Assembly: GCA_003142215.1 (NCBI GenBank)
Contig: PLOT01000152.1
Coordinates: forward strand, 1 to 38,360
Length of the DNA stretch: 38,360 bases
From: Granulicella sp.
GTDB lineage: Bacteria; Acidobacteriota; Terriglobia; Terriglobales; Acidobacteriaceae
Direction of reading: 5' to 3'
Position 1 is the first letter of the stretch. Each line of letters opens with the position of its first letter. This document shows positions 23,707 through 32,698 of this stretch, piece by piece. The notes beneath the pieces are model-generated. The model made no database searches, had not been told where the DNA came from, and worked only from the letters and a program-made list of their open reading frames with translations. Made by a program: the position numbers and the translations under genes.

Positions 23707-24207
23707 CTATTCTACGGGCGCAGATGCCGCCGCACCGGACGAGGCCGTACGCCGCTTCCGCCATTCCAGCAGCAGGGCCACAGCGCTCAGCAGGAAGATC
23801 GCTGCGATGATCCCCTGCGACCAGACGCAGTAGATGCACCAAAGCTCCAGGATGTAGGCCTCGATGTAGCTGAGAAACGCAGCGAAGAAGAAGCCCGCCT
23901 GGGCCAGCTCGAAGACCAGACCCATCCGTCCCATCAGCGCCAGGATCGCGATCAAGGTGTACGCCGCAATGCCGAGGGCCGCCACCGGGACATGCGGCAC
24001 GCCCGTCTGCACTCCCATCATCTCGTCGGTCGTCTTGGGCAGAAGCCAGGAGAAGCGGCTGTGGCCCACGGTGCCGCAGTCCCAGTGCTCGCTGACCGCG
24101 CAGGGAGGCGCCGCGTTGCGGTCCATCAGGTGAACGTGCAGCGCCATCGAGCTGACCGCGATGCCCGCCACTGCCAGTAATGCAATCAGATATTTCATGC
24201 ACTCCAT
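23707..24207 (-). CDS. VKOR-family thiol oxidoreductase
   Basis: A 166-residue four-helix membrane protein of the vitamin K epoxide reductase family. Bacterial VKOR passes electrons from DsbA-like proteins to quinone in disulfide formation. Helices lie at about 4-24, 75-93, 98-118 and 127-147. The loop pair is C36 and C44 (CAVSEHWDC) and the active CxxC is C124-I-Y-C127. The conserved Ser/Arg/Pro-rich loop (GHSRFSWLLPKT, GVPHVPVAALG) is present. There is no fused thioredoxin domain, so a separate DsbA-like partner is expected. The start could be ATG 24207 or 24198. It leads a two-gene unit with the MqnC-like gene. Confidence 0.9.
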   Translation of the reverse strand: MECMKYLIALLAVAGIAVSSMALHVHLMDRNAAPPCAVSEHWDCGTVGHSRFSWLLPKTTDEMMGVQTGVPHVPVAALGIAAYTLIAILALMGRMGLVFELAQAGFFFAAFLSYIEAYILELWCIYCVWSQGIIAAIFLLSAVALLLEWRKRRTASSGAAASAPVE

Positions 24208-24457
24208 CTTAGAGCATCCCGCCTGTTCCTATCCTCCGGAAGAGTCCCAGGAGGGCCGCTTTTTCTGGGAAAAAACGGCGCGCGGTTCGCCTGCTTGGCA
24301 TCCAACAGGAGAGATGCGCAACTTTGAGCGCGCCGCGGCGTTCCTGGCATTGCCGGTGAAAGTGCTTCGATTTTTCTGCAACCGGCTCATCTTTGCGCGC
24401 CACGCTCCGATAACACAATCTGGAACGCTGAAGCAATCCAGGGTTCCGAGGCTTGCA

Positions 24458-24865
24458 ATGAACACCAACCAACTTGCGGACGACCCCATCGTGACCGCCA
24501 AAGACGCCATCGTCAGCCACATGCGGTGGAAGATCACGCTGCAGTTGGCCATCGCGCTGAATGAGCCGCTCAGCCCCAGCGCCATCCGCGCCATCCAGCA
24601 TTCGGAGGAATGTCCCATCGGCAGATGGCTTGTCTCGCAACACACCTTGAGCATTCGCAATACAGCGGAGTACCGCGACCTGGCCGCCCGGCACGAGGAG
24701 ATCCATCGCGAGGTGGCCCAGATCGCCTCCTTGATCAACAACCGGAAGTACGGGGCCGCCCGGCGTGCGCTCGATCCGAACAGCAGCTTCCGGCGGGCGT
24801 CGCAGGCCATGGCCAGCGCGATCATGGCGCTCGATAGCATCCAGACGATTGCAATCGCAAGCTGA
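24458..24865 (+). CDS. Stand-alone CZB (chemoreceptor zinc-binding) domain protein 1
   Basis: A 135-residue protein that is essentially one CZB domain. These four-helix zinc modules usually sit at the end of chemoreceptors or diguanylate cyclases and sense zinc or oxidants. The ligands are H21 (SHMRWK), C52 (ECPIGRW), H79 and H83 (ARHEEIHRE), in the family's H-C-H-H order, with the typical W24-K25 and C-x-(I/L)-G-x-W. ATG 24458 is chosen because similarity to the second copy begins here; longer frames upstream are not shared. No signalling domain is attached. It is divergent from the VKOR unit. Confidence 0.82.
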   Translation: MNTNQLADDPIVTAKDAIVSHMRWKITLQLAIALNEPLSPSAIRAIQHSEECPIGRWLVSQHTLSIRNTAEYRDLAARHEEIHREVAQIASLINNRKYGAARRALDPNSSFRRASQAMASAIMALDSIQTIAIAS

Positions 24866-25001
24866 TCGCCCGCCGCATCCATCCCATCCGCCCCGCGCTC
24901 GCGCGCCTGCTCAGAATCTTCCGCCGACTCATCTTTCCGCGCCTGGCTCCGATAAACCAATCTGGAACGCTGAAGCAAATCCTGTGTTCCCACGGTTTGA
25001 A

Positions 25002-25409
25002 ATGACCAACAAGAGTCCCGTGGACGTCCCCATCGTGACCGCCAAAGACGCCATTGCCCACCACATGCGTTGGAGGATCACACTGCAGTTGGCTGTCACC
25101 ATGCATGAGCCGCTCAGCCCCGGCGCCACCCGCGCCATCCAGCATCTGGAGGAGTGTTCCATCGGAAAATGGCTTGTTTCGCAACACACCTCGAGCATCC
25201 GCAACACGCCGGAGTATCGCGACCTGGTCGCCTGCCACGAGCAGTTCCATCGCGTGATGAACCAGATCGCATTCGCCATCAACCGTGGGGATTACGAAGC
25301 TGCTGGGCAGGCGCTGGCTGCGGGCAGCAACTTCCGCAAGGCGGCACAGGCCATCGCCAGCGCGATGATGGCGCTCGATAGCATCCAGACGATTGCAATC
25401 GCAAGCTGA
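25002..25409 (+). CDS. Stand-alone CZB domain protein 2 (tandem paralogue)
   Basis: A 135-residue paralogue of the preceding protein, starting ATG 25002. Zinc ligands occupy identical positions: H21, C52, H79, H83. The two proteins end in the same stretch (IMALDSIQTIAIAS versus MMALDSIQTIAIAS). Differences cluster at the N-terminus and in the last two helices (for example NRKYGAARRALDP versus NRGDYEAAGQALA), and copy 2 has an extra Cys (C78) next to H79. Conserved ligands and intact frames in both copies suggest both are functional. Upstream sequence is duplicated, so both probably have the same type of promoter. Confidence 0.82.
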   Translation: MTNKSPVDVPIVTAKDAIAHHMRWRITLQLAVTMHEPLSPGATRAIQHLEECSIGKWLVSQHTSSIRNTPEYRDLVACHEQFHRVMNQIAFAINRGDYEAAGQALAAGSNFRKAAQAIASAMMALDSIQTIAIAS

Positions 25410-25521
25410 TCGCCCGCCGCATCCATCCCATCTATGCCGTCCGCTTATCCATCCCATCCGTTCCCCGCGCCCACCGGGCCAATCAGACCTCTTCCGCTTC
25501 CGCTACACTGGGAAGTAGATA

Positions 25522-26682
25522 ATGTTCATCGATGAAGCCAAAATTCGCGTCCATGCTGGGGACGGCGGCAACGGCTGCATGGCCTTCCGGCGCGAAAAAT
25601 TCGTTCCCCGGGGCGGTCCCTCGGGCGGCGACGGTGGCCACGGCGGCGACGTTCTGATGTCGTCCTCGCTCTCTCACAACACGCTCATCCACTTCCGCTT
25701 CAACCCCGAGCACAAGGCACAGCGCGGAGGCCACGGCCTCGGCTCCAACATGTCCGGCGCGGCGGGCGAGCATCTGACCCTCGAAGTTCCCCTCGGCACC
25801 CTGCTCTACGACGACGCCACCGGCGAACTGGTCCACGACTTCAGCCGCCCCAACGAGACCATCGTCATCGCGCGCGGCGGACGCGGCGGACGCGGCAACC
25901 AGCACTTTGCCTCCTCCACCCACCAGGCGCCGCGCGAGCACGAACTGGGCCGCGCCGGTGAAGATCGCAGCTACCGCCTCGAACTCCGCCTGCTGGCCGA
26001 TGCCGGCCTGGTAGGCTACCCCAACGTGGGCAAGTCCACGCTGATCTCGCGCCTCTCTTCCGCGCGGCCCAAGATCGCCAACTACCCCTTCACCACGCTC
26101 CAGCCAAACCTCGGCGTCGTCCAGGTTGGCGAGTTTCCCCACACCCAATCCTTCACTGTCGCCGACCTGCCCGGTCTCATCGAAGGAGCGCACCTCGGCG
26201 CGGGGCTGGGAATCCAGTTCCTCAAGCACATCGAGCGCACCTCGGTGCTCGTCCATCTGGTCGATGTCTCCGACTCCAGCTCCGCCGGCGGAGGAAGCGC
26301 CGCGGCGAGCGGGACCGACCGCCCCGACCCGGTCGCAGACTTCAAGGTCATCACCTCCGAGCTTGCCACCTTCGACCCCGCGCTGGCCGCCAAGCCGACA
26401 ATCCTGGTCGCCACCAAGATCGACGTCGCCAATCCCGCCAAGCTCAAGAAGCTGGCTGCCTACGCCAAGCGCCGCAAGCTCCCCTTTTATGCCATCTCCG
26501 CGGTCACCGGCGAGGGCATCGAGCCGCTCAAGTACGCCATCAGCGAGATGGTCGCCGCCCATCGCCCCGCCCCCATCGACCTTGGCGAACCAAACTCGTC
26601 AACCACTGTCTCCGGCAAGCCTTTCAAGCACAAGCCCGCCTACCCGCCGCCAGCTCCACACGCCCGAGGCCGCGCCCGATAA
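25522..26682 (+). CDS. obgE: GTPase ObgE/CgtA
   Basis: An essential ribosome-associated GTPase for 50S assembly and stress control. The 386-residue protein has the glycine-rich Obg fold at about 1-158 ([41 protein letters not shown]). The G domain has G1 GYPNVGKST near 168, switch region [13 protein letters not shown]3 [10 protein letters not shown]4 TKID and G5 SAVTGEG. An Ala/Ser/Gly-rich insert ([13 protein letters not shown]) sits between G3 and G4. The short Pro/Lys/His-rich C-terminus replaces any OCT domain. Start MFIDEAK is the family norm. Confidence 0.95.
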   Translation: MFIDEAKIRVHAGDGGNGCMAFRREKFVPRGGPSGGDGGHGGDVLMSSSLSHNTLIHFRFNPEHKAQRGGHGLGSNMSGAAGEHLTLEVPLGTLLYDDATGELVHDFSRPNETIVIARGGRGGRGNQHFASSTHQAPREHELGRAGEDRSYRLELRLLADAGLVGYPNVGKSTLISRLSSARPKIANYPFTTLQPNLGVVQVGEFPHTQSFTVADLPGLIEGAHLGAGLGIQFLKHIERTSVLVHLVDVSDSSSAGGGSAAASGTDRPDPVADFKVITSELATFDPALAAKPTILVATKIDVANPAKLKKLAAYAKRRKLPFYAISAVTGEGIEPLKYAISEMVAAHRPAPIDLGEPNSSTTVSGKPFKHKPAYPPPAPHARGRAR

Positions 26683-26809
26683 CTCGCCCTTCCCGTCTAC
26701 ATCTGCTCATCCTGTCGAATCTTTCTATAGACTTGGTAGTGCGCTGCATTTCTAAGCCACACCGGCAAGCGGCGCGGCGTCAGCGTCACCATTTTTTTGA
26801 GGATTTCCC

Positions 26810-27412
26810 ATGAAGCTTTGCTCCATCGCCGCAGTCGCCGTTCTCGCTCTCGCGACCGTCGCGGCCCACGCCCAAAGTCAGGGTAACGTCGGCCTCTACT
26901 TCAACCCCGTCGCCATTCGCGTCAGCAACTCCAACGCCGACGCCGGCCCATACGCCTTCCTCGGCCAGAACTCGACCTCCCAGGTCTTCTACGGATACGG
27001 CTTCGGCGGCTACTACGACTTCCTGCACTCTCAGTCCGGCAAGCTCTCCGCCGGATTCGACATCCGCGAGTCCGACCTGCACGCCAACAACGCTATGCTG
27101 CGCAGCTTCCTGGCGGGCGCGCGCGTCTCCGCCAAACCCTTCTCGCGCCCCTTCAAGCCCTACGCCCAGATCTCCCTCGGCCTGGGAACCACCAAGGCGC
27201 CATCCAGCACCATCCACATCAGCAAGTTCGATTACACCCTCTACGCAGGCGTCGATTACACCCTCCAGAAGCACATCGACTTCCGCGTGGTCGAGATCGG
27301 ATACGGCTCCCTGACTACCATCAGCAGCGCCGATGTCGGCGGCGGCAATACCCTCTACGTCCCCGCCTCCAACCAGGTCAGCTTCAGCTCCGGCCTCGTC
27401 TTCCGCTTCTAA
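26810..27412 (+). CDS. Small outer-membrane beta-barrel protein 1
   Basis: A 200-residue exported protein: signal peptide of about 22 residues (SIAAVAVLALATVAAHAQ), then about eight alternating strands such as VFYGYGFGGYYDFL, LSAGFDIRESDL, RPFKPYAQISLGLG, YTLYAGVDYTL and DFRVVEIGYGSL. The final strand is FSSGLVFRF with terminal Phe. It resembles the small OmpA-like/OmpW-like 8-strand group. Its N-terminus (MKLCSIA) and C-terminus (SSGLVFRF versus GTGLVFRSR) match the next gene, so they are paralogues. Role unknown. Confidence 0.75.
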   Translation: MKLCSIAAVAVLALATVAAHAQSQGNVGLYFNPVAIRVSNSNADAGPYAFLGQNSTSQVFYGYGFGGYYDFLHSQSGKLSAGFDIRESDLHANNAMLRSFLAGARVSAKPFSRPFKPYAQISLGLGTTKAPSSTIHISKFDYTLYAGVDYTLQKHIDFRVVEIGYGSLTTISSADVGGGNTLYVPASNQVSFSSGLVFRF

Positions 27413-27567
27413 GCCCTCCCGCCTTTCGCCTCCGGAGGCCCCGGCCGCCGGGCTGGAAGCCTCCCCTCCGGCCCGGAAATCTCCCCGCTATAAAAAATTG
27501 CTGACATTGGCGTTCCATTTCTATATGCTCATCGGTGCGCTAATAACTCCTCGCAAAAGGAACACCA
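27413..27567 (+). promoter_or_regulatory. Promoter region of barrel gene 2
   Basis: TTGCTG (27498-27503), 18 bases, TATATG (27522-27527) is a fair sigma-70-type promoter with predicted start near 27534. The ribosome site AAAGGA is about 7 bases before ATG 27568. Complementary CCGG-rich words at 27430-27478 may be a terminator of the preceding gene. Confidence 0.4.
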
Positions 27568-28200
27568 ATGAAACTGCGATCCATAGCTCTTGTTCTCACC
27601 ATTGCCCTTGCATCTGCCATTGCCCACGCACAAACTGGAGTTTATGTCACCGCCGACACCCAGCAGTTCAACCAGATGGGAGTCAACTCCCATCCGGCTC
27701 CGGGCGGACAAACGGACCGTCCGTTGCTCATTGGGACCGCTTATGGTGTTTACTATGACGTGACCCGCCTGCCCCACATCGGCAAGCTCAGGACCGGCCC
27801 CATCGTTCTAGGCATCGATGGTCGCGGAGACACCTTCCGCCTGAATGCGGACTATGGCCCCTCCGGCCAGTTCGACCGGCAGGACGGCATCTTCAGCATC
27901 CGCCTTGCTACAAAGAAGCCGCTCATGATGAAGACCACTCCCTACCTCCAGGCTGGCTTCGGCATCGGCCACACCAGAATCCCGTCCCGCACCACATACA
28001 ACAACAACTTCATCTATCAGGCCAGCCTCGGTGCCGATCACAAGCTCAGCCGCAGGCTGGACTGGCGCGTGTTCGAGATTAGCGCAGGCGTCCTGGCCAA
28101 GTATCCCACCGGCTATTATTCCTACAACGGCGGCGCTGGCGCGAACCAGAGCAACTACCTGCTCACCTTCGGCACGGGCCTCGTCTTCCGCTCGCGCTAA
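27568..28200 (+). CDS. Small outer-membrane beta-barrel protein 2 (paralogue)
   Basis: A 210-residue exported protein with signal peptide MKLRSIALVLTIALASAIAHA (about 21 residues). Strands include GTAYGVYYDVTRL, GPIVLGIDGRGDTFRL, MKTTPYLQAGFGIGH, FIYQASLGADHKL and LDWRVFEISAGVL. The end is FGTGLVFRSR, where the terminal aromatic is followed by three residues, weaker than the usual BAM signal. Layout and length match the previous gene, suggesting an old tandem duplication with strong divergence. Role unknown. Confidence 0.72.
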   Translation: MKLRSIALVLTIALASAIAHAQTGVYVTADTQQFNQMGVNSHPAPGGQTDRPLLIGTAYGVYYDVTRLPHIGKLRTGPIVLGIDGRGDTFRLNADYGPSGQFDRQDGIFSIRLATKKPLMMKTTPYLQAGFGIGHTRIPSRTTYNNNFIYQASLGADHKLSRRLDWRVFEISAGVLAKYPTGYYSYNGGAGANQSNYLLTFGTGLVFRSR

Positions 28201-28225
28201 TCCGGCGCTGCAAGTGTGAATCGCC

Positions 28226-28258
28226 CCACCCCTTCAGAATACTGTCCTGAAGGGGTGG
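28226..28258 (+). terminator. Terminator hairpin after barrel gene 2
   Basis: CCACCCCTTCAG (28226-28237) pairs perfectly with CTGAAGGGGTGG (28247-28258) over a 9-base loop, followed by CGTGTTTAT. A 12-bp stem just after the stop at 28200 is a convincing terminator despite the short T-run. Confidence 0.7.
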
Positions 28259-28360
28259 CGTGTTTATGGCGACCGAAAGCCCTTCCTCTTCGCGGCCCAT
28301 CGCTTGCTCACTCACTCCACTCCCCATTCCTCCATCGTGAAAATGCTCTAGCATGACAGA

Positions 28361-29002
28361 ATGCGCGTAGCCTTCTTCGGTGGCACATTCGACCCCATCC
28401 ATCGCGGCCATCTGGGCCTGGCCTCCGCCGCGTCTGTCGCCTTCGCGCTCGACCGCGTCCTCTTCGCTCCCGTAGGCCAACAGCCCCTCAAATCCGCGCC
28501 CTCCATCGCCAGCTTTGCCGACCGCCTCGCCATGGCCACGCTCGCCTGCAATCCAGAACCACCTGCAACCGGCAACCTGCAACCTGCAACCTGCCCACGC
28601 TTCGCCGTCTCCACCCTCGACGCTCCACGCGCCGACGGCACCCCAAACTACACCGTAGACTCCCTCGCCGCGCTCGCCCGCGAGCTTCCCACCGCATCCC
28701 TCTACGTCCTCACCGGCGCAGACAGCTTCCTCACTCTCCGCCGCTGGCGTTCTCCCTGCCGCCTGCTCGCGCTGGCCGAGTGGATCGTCGTCAGCCGGCC
28801 CGACTTCCCCCTCAGCGAGGCCCAGATCGCGCCGCTCGACCTCACCCCCGCCCAGCGCGCCCGCGTCCACCTCCTCACCACCCTCAACGAGGAGGTCTCC
28901 GCCACCAACCTCCGCCGCCGCCTCCAGGCCGGAGACCCCTGCCCCGGCCTGCTCCCGCCCGCCGTCGCCGCCTACATCCTCTCCCACCACCTCTACCGCT
29001 GA
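28361..29002 (+). CDS. nadD: Nicotinate-nucleotide adenylyltransferase NadD
   Basis: NadD converts nicotinate mononucleotide and ATP to deamido-NAD, a step of NAD synthesis. The 213-residue protein carries GGTFDPIHRGH (7-17), the nucleotidyltransferase HxGH motif, PVGQQPLK near 38-45, TLDAPRADGTPNYTVDSL (about 86-103), LTGADSF near 120, and a C-terminal VSATNLRRR, close to the family ISxTxIR. Residues about 63-80 (CNPEPPATGNLQPATCPRF) are an extra loop coded by a heptanucleotide array. The xseA start lies 10 bases downstream. Confidence 0.92.
   Translation: MRVAFFGGTFDPIHRGHLGLASAASVAFALDRVLFAPVGQQPLKSAPSIASFADRLAMATLACNPEPPATGNLQPATCPRFAVSTLDAPRADGTPNYTVDSLAALARELPTASLYVLTGADSFLTLRRWRSPCRLLALAEWIVVSRPDFPLSEAQIAPLDLTPAQRARVHLLTTLNEEVSATNLRRRLQAGDPCPGLLPPAVAAYILSHHLYR
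28561..28595 (+). repeat. Heptanucleotide array inside nadD
   Basis: Five units of ACCTGCA type at 28561, 28568, 28575, 28582 and 28589 (one ACCGGCA, last ACCTGCC). The unit is not a multiple of three, so any change in copy number by other than three units would shift the nadD frame. Confidence 0.8.
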
Positions 29003-29011
29003 ATCCCGCCG

Positions 29012-30580
29012 ATGCTAGACTCAACCGGTATGGCGATCCGCTCCGATGGCGATGGCAGGCAGGGGACCCTGGCCGGTCTGTGGCTCGCACCCACGCGCAA
29101 GCGCGCCCCCCAGCCGCCTGCCCCGCCGGAAGCCTCCCTCGAACCTCGAACCCTGGACCTCGAACCTTCCCCTGGCACCGCCAGCGCTCCCTGGAGCGTC
29201 CGCGACCTGGTCACCGACCTCCGCCAGCACGTCGAGGCCGACTACGCCGACCTCTGGGTCGTGGGCGAGATCTCGAACTGCCGCGCCGCCCCCTCCGGCC
29301 ACGTCTATTTCACGCTAAAAGACGGCGAGGCGCAGCTTCCCGTCGTCCTCTTCCGCCGACAGGCCCAACTCCTCCGCTTCCACCCGCAGGACGGCCTCGC
29401 CGTTCTCGTCCGCGGCCGAGTCTCCGTCTACGAGTCGCGCGGCCAGCTCCAGCTCATCGCCGAAACCCTCGAGCCACGCGGTGCCGGCGCCCTCCAACTC
29501 GCCTTCACCCAGCTCAAGGGCCGCCTCCTCGCCGAGGGCCTCTTCGATGCCGCACGCAAGCGCCCCTTGCCCGCCTTTCCGCGCACCCTCGGCGTCATCA
29601 CCTCCACCAGCGGCGCAGTCCTCCACGACATCGTCAAGATCGTTCGCCGCCGCCACGCCCGCCTCAACCTGCTCGTCTATCCCGCTACCGTGCAAGGCCC
29701 CGAATGCGCCGCCTCGGTCGCCGCGGGAATCCGCTGGTTCAATCAGAGCCAGCCCAATCAGAGTCAGCCCAACAAGCTCTCCGCCCAGGTCGATCTCATC
29801 CTCATCGCGCGCGGCGGAGGCTCGCTGGAAGACCTCGCCGGTTTCAACGATGAAGCTCTCGCTCGCGCCATCGCCGCCTCTGAATTGCCGGTTGTTTCGG
29901 CCATCGGCCACGAGACCGACTTCACCATCGCGGACTTCGTCGCCGACCTGCGCGCCGCCACGCCCTCGGCCGCCGCCGAACTCATCACAGCAGCCCAGCA
30001 CCGCATCGAGGAGCGCGTCGAACTGCTCGCCGCCCGCGTCCGCCGAGCCATCCGCTACCAGTTCATGCTGGCCCGCCAGCGCCTCACCGCGCTCTCCGCC
30101 GCGCAGATGCAGAACCGGCTGCAGGCCCTCATCGGCCGCCGCGCTCAGCGCCTGGACGACCTCCGCCACCGGCAGCAGGCCGCCGCCAACCGCCGCCTGC
30201 GCGATCTCTCCAGCCGGTTCACGGCCCTCTCCACGCGCATCCAGAGCCAGAACCCAGCCGTCCGCCTCGCCCTCGCCCGCCGCCGCCTCGAGGCCGCCAC
30301 TCAGTCCCTCCGCCGCCTCGCCCGCTCCACCATCGCCGCCCGCGCATCCCGCCTCGACCGCGCCCGCGCCAGCCTCGACGCCCTCTCGCCGCTCGCCGTC
30401 CTCAGCCGCGGCTATGCCCTGGTCTACATCGAAAACGGGCTCGAAAACGGGATCGAAAACGGCGTCTCACCAGGAACCCTCCTGCGCAACGCCGCCGATG
30501 CCCACCCCGGCCAGACCATCCGCGCCCGCGTCGCCCTAGGCTCCGTCTCCGCCGAGGTCAAGTCCACCAACTCCGCCTGA
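29012..30580 (+). CDS. xseA: Exodeoxyribonuclease VII large subunit
   Basis: XseA, with XseB, degrades single-stranded DNA. The 522-residue protein (or 516 from ATG 29030) has an OB-fold at about 60-155 (WSVRDLVTDLRQHVE, VGEISNCRAAPSGHVYFTLKD). The catalytic domain carries FPRTLGVITSTSGAVLHDI, ILIARGGGSLEDLAGFND and SAIGHETDFTIADFVADLRA, followed by a long coiled coil (about 325-480). An N-terminal extension of about 50 residues is coded partly by a heptanucleotide array. Internal tandem repeats are NQSQP twice (29741-29770) and ENG(L/I) three times (30428-30463). No xseB is evident nearby. Confidence 0.93.
   Translation: MLDSTGMAIRSDGDGRQGTLAGLWLAPTRKRAPQPPAPPEASLEPRTLDLEPSPGTASAPWSVRDLVTDLRQHVEADYADLWVVGEISNCRAAPSGHVYFTLKDGEAQLPVVLFRRQAQLLRFHPQDGLAVLVRGRVSVYESRGQLQLIAETLEPRGAGALQLAFTQLKGRLLAEGLFDAARKRPLPAFPRTLGVITSTSGAVLHDIVKIVRRRHARLNLLVYPATVQGPECAASVAAGIRWFNQSQPNQSQPNKLSAQVDLILIARGGGSLEDLAGFNDEALARAIAASELPVVSAIGHETDFTIADFVADLRAATPSAAAELITAAQHRIEERVELLAARVRRAIRYQFMLARQRLTALSAAQMQNRLQALIGRRAQRLDDLRHRQQAAANRRLRDLSSRFTALSTRIQSQNPAVRLALARRRLEAATQSLRRLARSTIAARASRLDRARASLDALSPLAVLSRGYALVYIENGLENGIENGVSPGTLLRNAADAHPGQTIRARVALGSVSAEVKSTNSA
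29139..29166 (+). repeat. Heptanucleotide array inside xseA
   Basis: Four units TCGAACC, TCGAACC, CTGGACC, TCGAACC at 29139, 29146, 29153 and 29160, within the non-conserved N-terminal extension. As in nadD the unit is 7 bases, so length change would alter the frame between the upstream start codons and the conserved domain. Confidence 0.75.
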
Positions 30581-30621
30581 CCCCCGCCCTTGCCCGTTCT
30601 CGCCGTCGCCTTTTTTACGTC

Positions 30622-30679
30622 GTCATCCTGAGCGAGGCTGCACACGGCCACATCGTGTGCGGTCGAGTCGAAGGACCCC
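30622..30679. repeat. Interspersed intergenic repeat (GTCATCCTGAGCG type)
   Basis: GTCATCCTGAGCGAGGCTGC followed by an imperfect palindrome (CACACGGCC with CATCGTGTG) and GTCGAAGGACCCC. This word pair is a widespread intergenic repeat in acidobacterial and some other genomes. It lies between the convergent xseA and guaA genes and may serve as a bidirectional terminator. Confidence 0.65.
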
Positions 30680-30719
30680 GACGAAGCTGGCCCCGCCACA
30701 ACCGCCCGTGCGGCCAGCA

Positions 30720-32291
<1,572 letters not shown>

Positions 32292-32298
32292 AGAGTCG

Positions 32299-32304
32299 AT
32301 TGTA
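32299..32304 (-). promoter_or_regulatory. guaA -10 box, suggesting a leaderless mRNA
   Basis: On the minus strand TACAAT (32304-32299) is followed by 7 bases and then GTG 32291, so transcription would begin at the start codon. The matching -35 (ATGAGT/TGAGTG region near 32322-32328) is poor. Confidence 0.45.
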
Positions 32305-32324
32305 AACGGGGCCCGGCGCTGCAC

Positions 32325-32698
32325 TCATTTGGGGCCCCCAGACTTCCGCATGGCGTCCAATTCCCGGCGCTGCCGAAGATGTGGCCGGTTTCCTCGACCA
32401 CTTGAAGCCGCTGGAGCGAGGATTGCCTGGCAGGGCACCATCGTCGCGCGCGATAGCATCGACGCAGAACTTCCAATTGAGGAGTCCTTTTGGACGGCCC
32501 GCTCGTCTCCAACGTGTATCCCTCATCCGTTGCAGTAGTGCCGGCTCGCTCCACCGATCGGCGATGGTGCATTGCCTGCGCGGGACGGGGATTTCGCCGC
32601 CGAAAAAGGTCCGGCAAGATAGAAAATCGCCGCCGCCAGCGCTTGTGCGGAGATGTTTTGCGGTGAGATAGTGGTGTGCGTTCTAGCGAGGTCACTCC
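32325..32698. other. Spacer between divergent guaA and the peptidase gene, no gene seen
   Basis: About 370 bases. Several short frames cross it on both strands but none has a recognisable motif, ribosome site or composition different from chance. It must contain promoters for both flanking genes. It may be a decayed gene remnant, but I cannot identify one. Confidence 0.35.

Larger units (their letters stand above)
24383..25432 (+). repeat. Tandem duplication carrying the two CZB genes
   Basis: Segments of about 508 bases, starting near 24383 and 24925, repeat in order. Both carry GCTCCGATAA and AATCTGGAACGCTGAAGCAA before the gene, the gene itself, and an almost identical ending (GATCGCCCGCCGCATCCATC) running 20-25 bases past each stop. 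The offset is 542-544 bases. The coding parts have diverged more than the ends. Confidence 0.85.

Noticed and set aside
24161-24457. Long N-terminal extension of CZB protein 1
   Set aside because: Not shared with the second copy and overlaps the divergent VKOR start; the duplicated unit begins in the non-coding leader.
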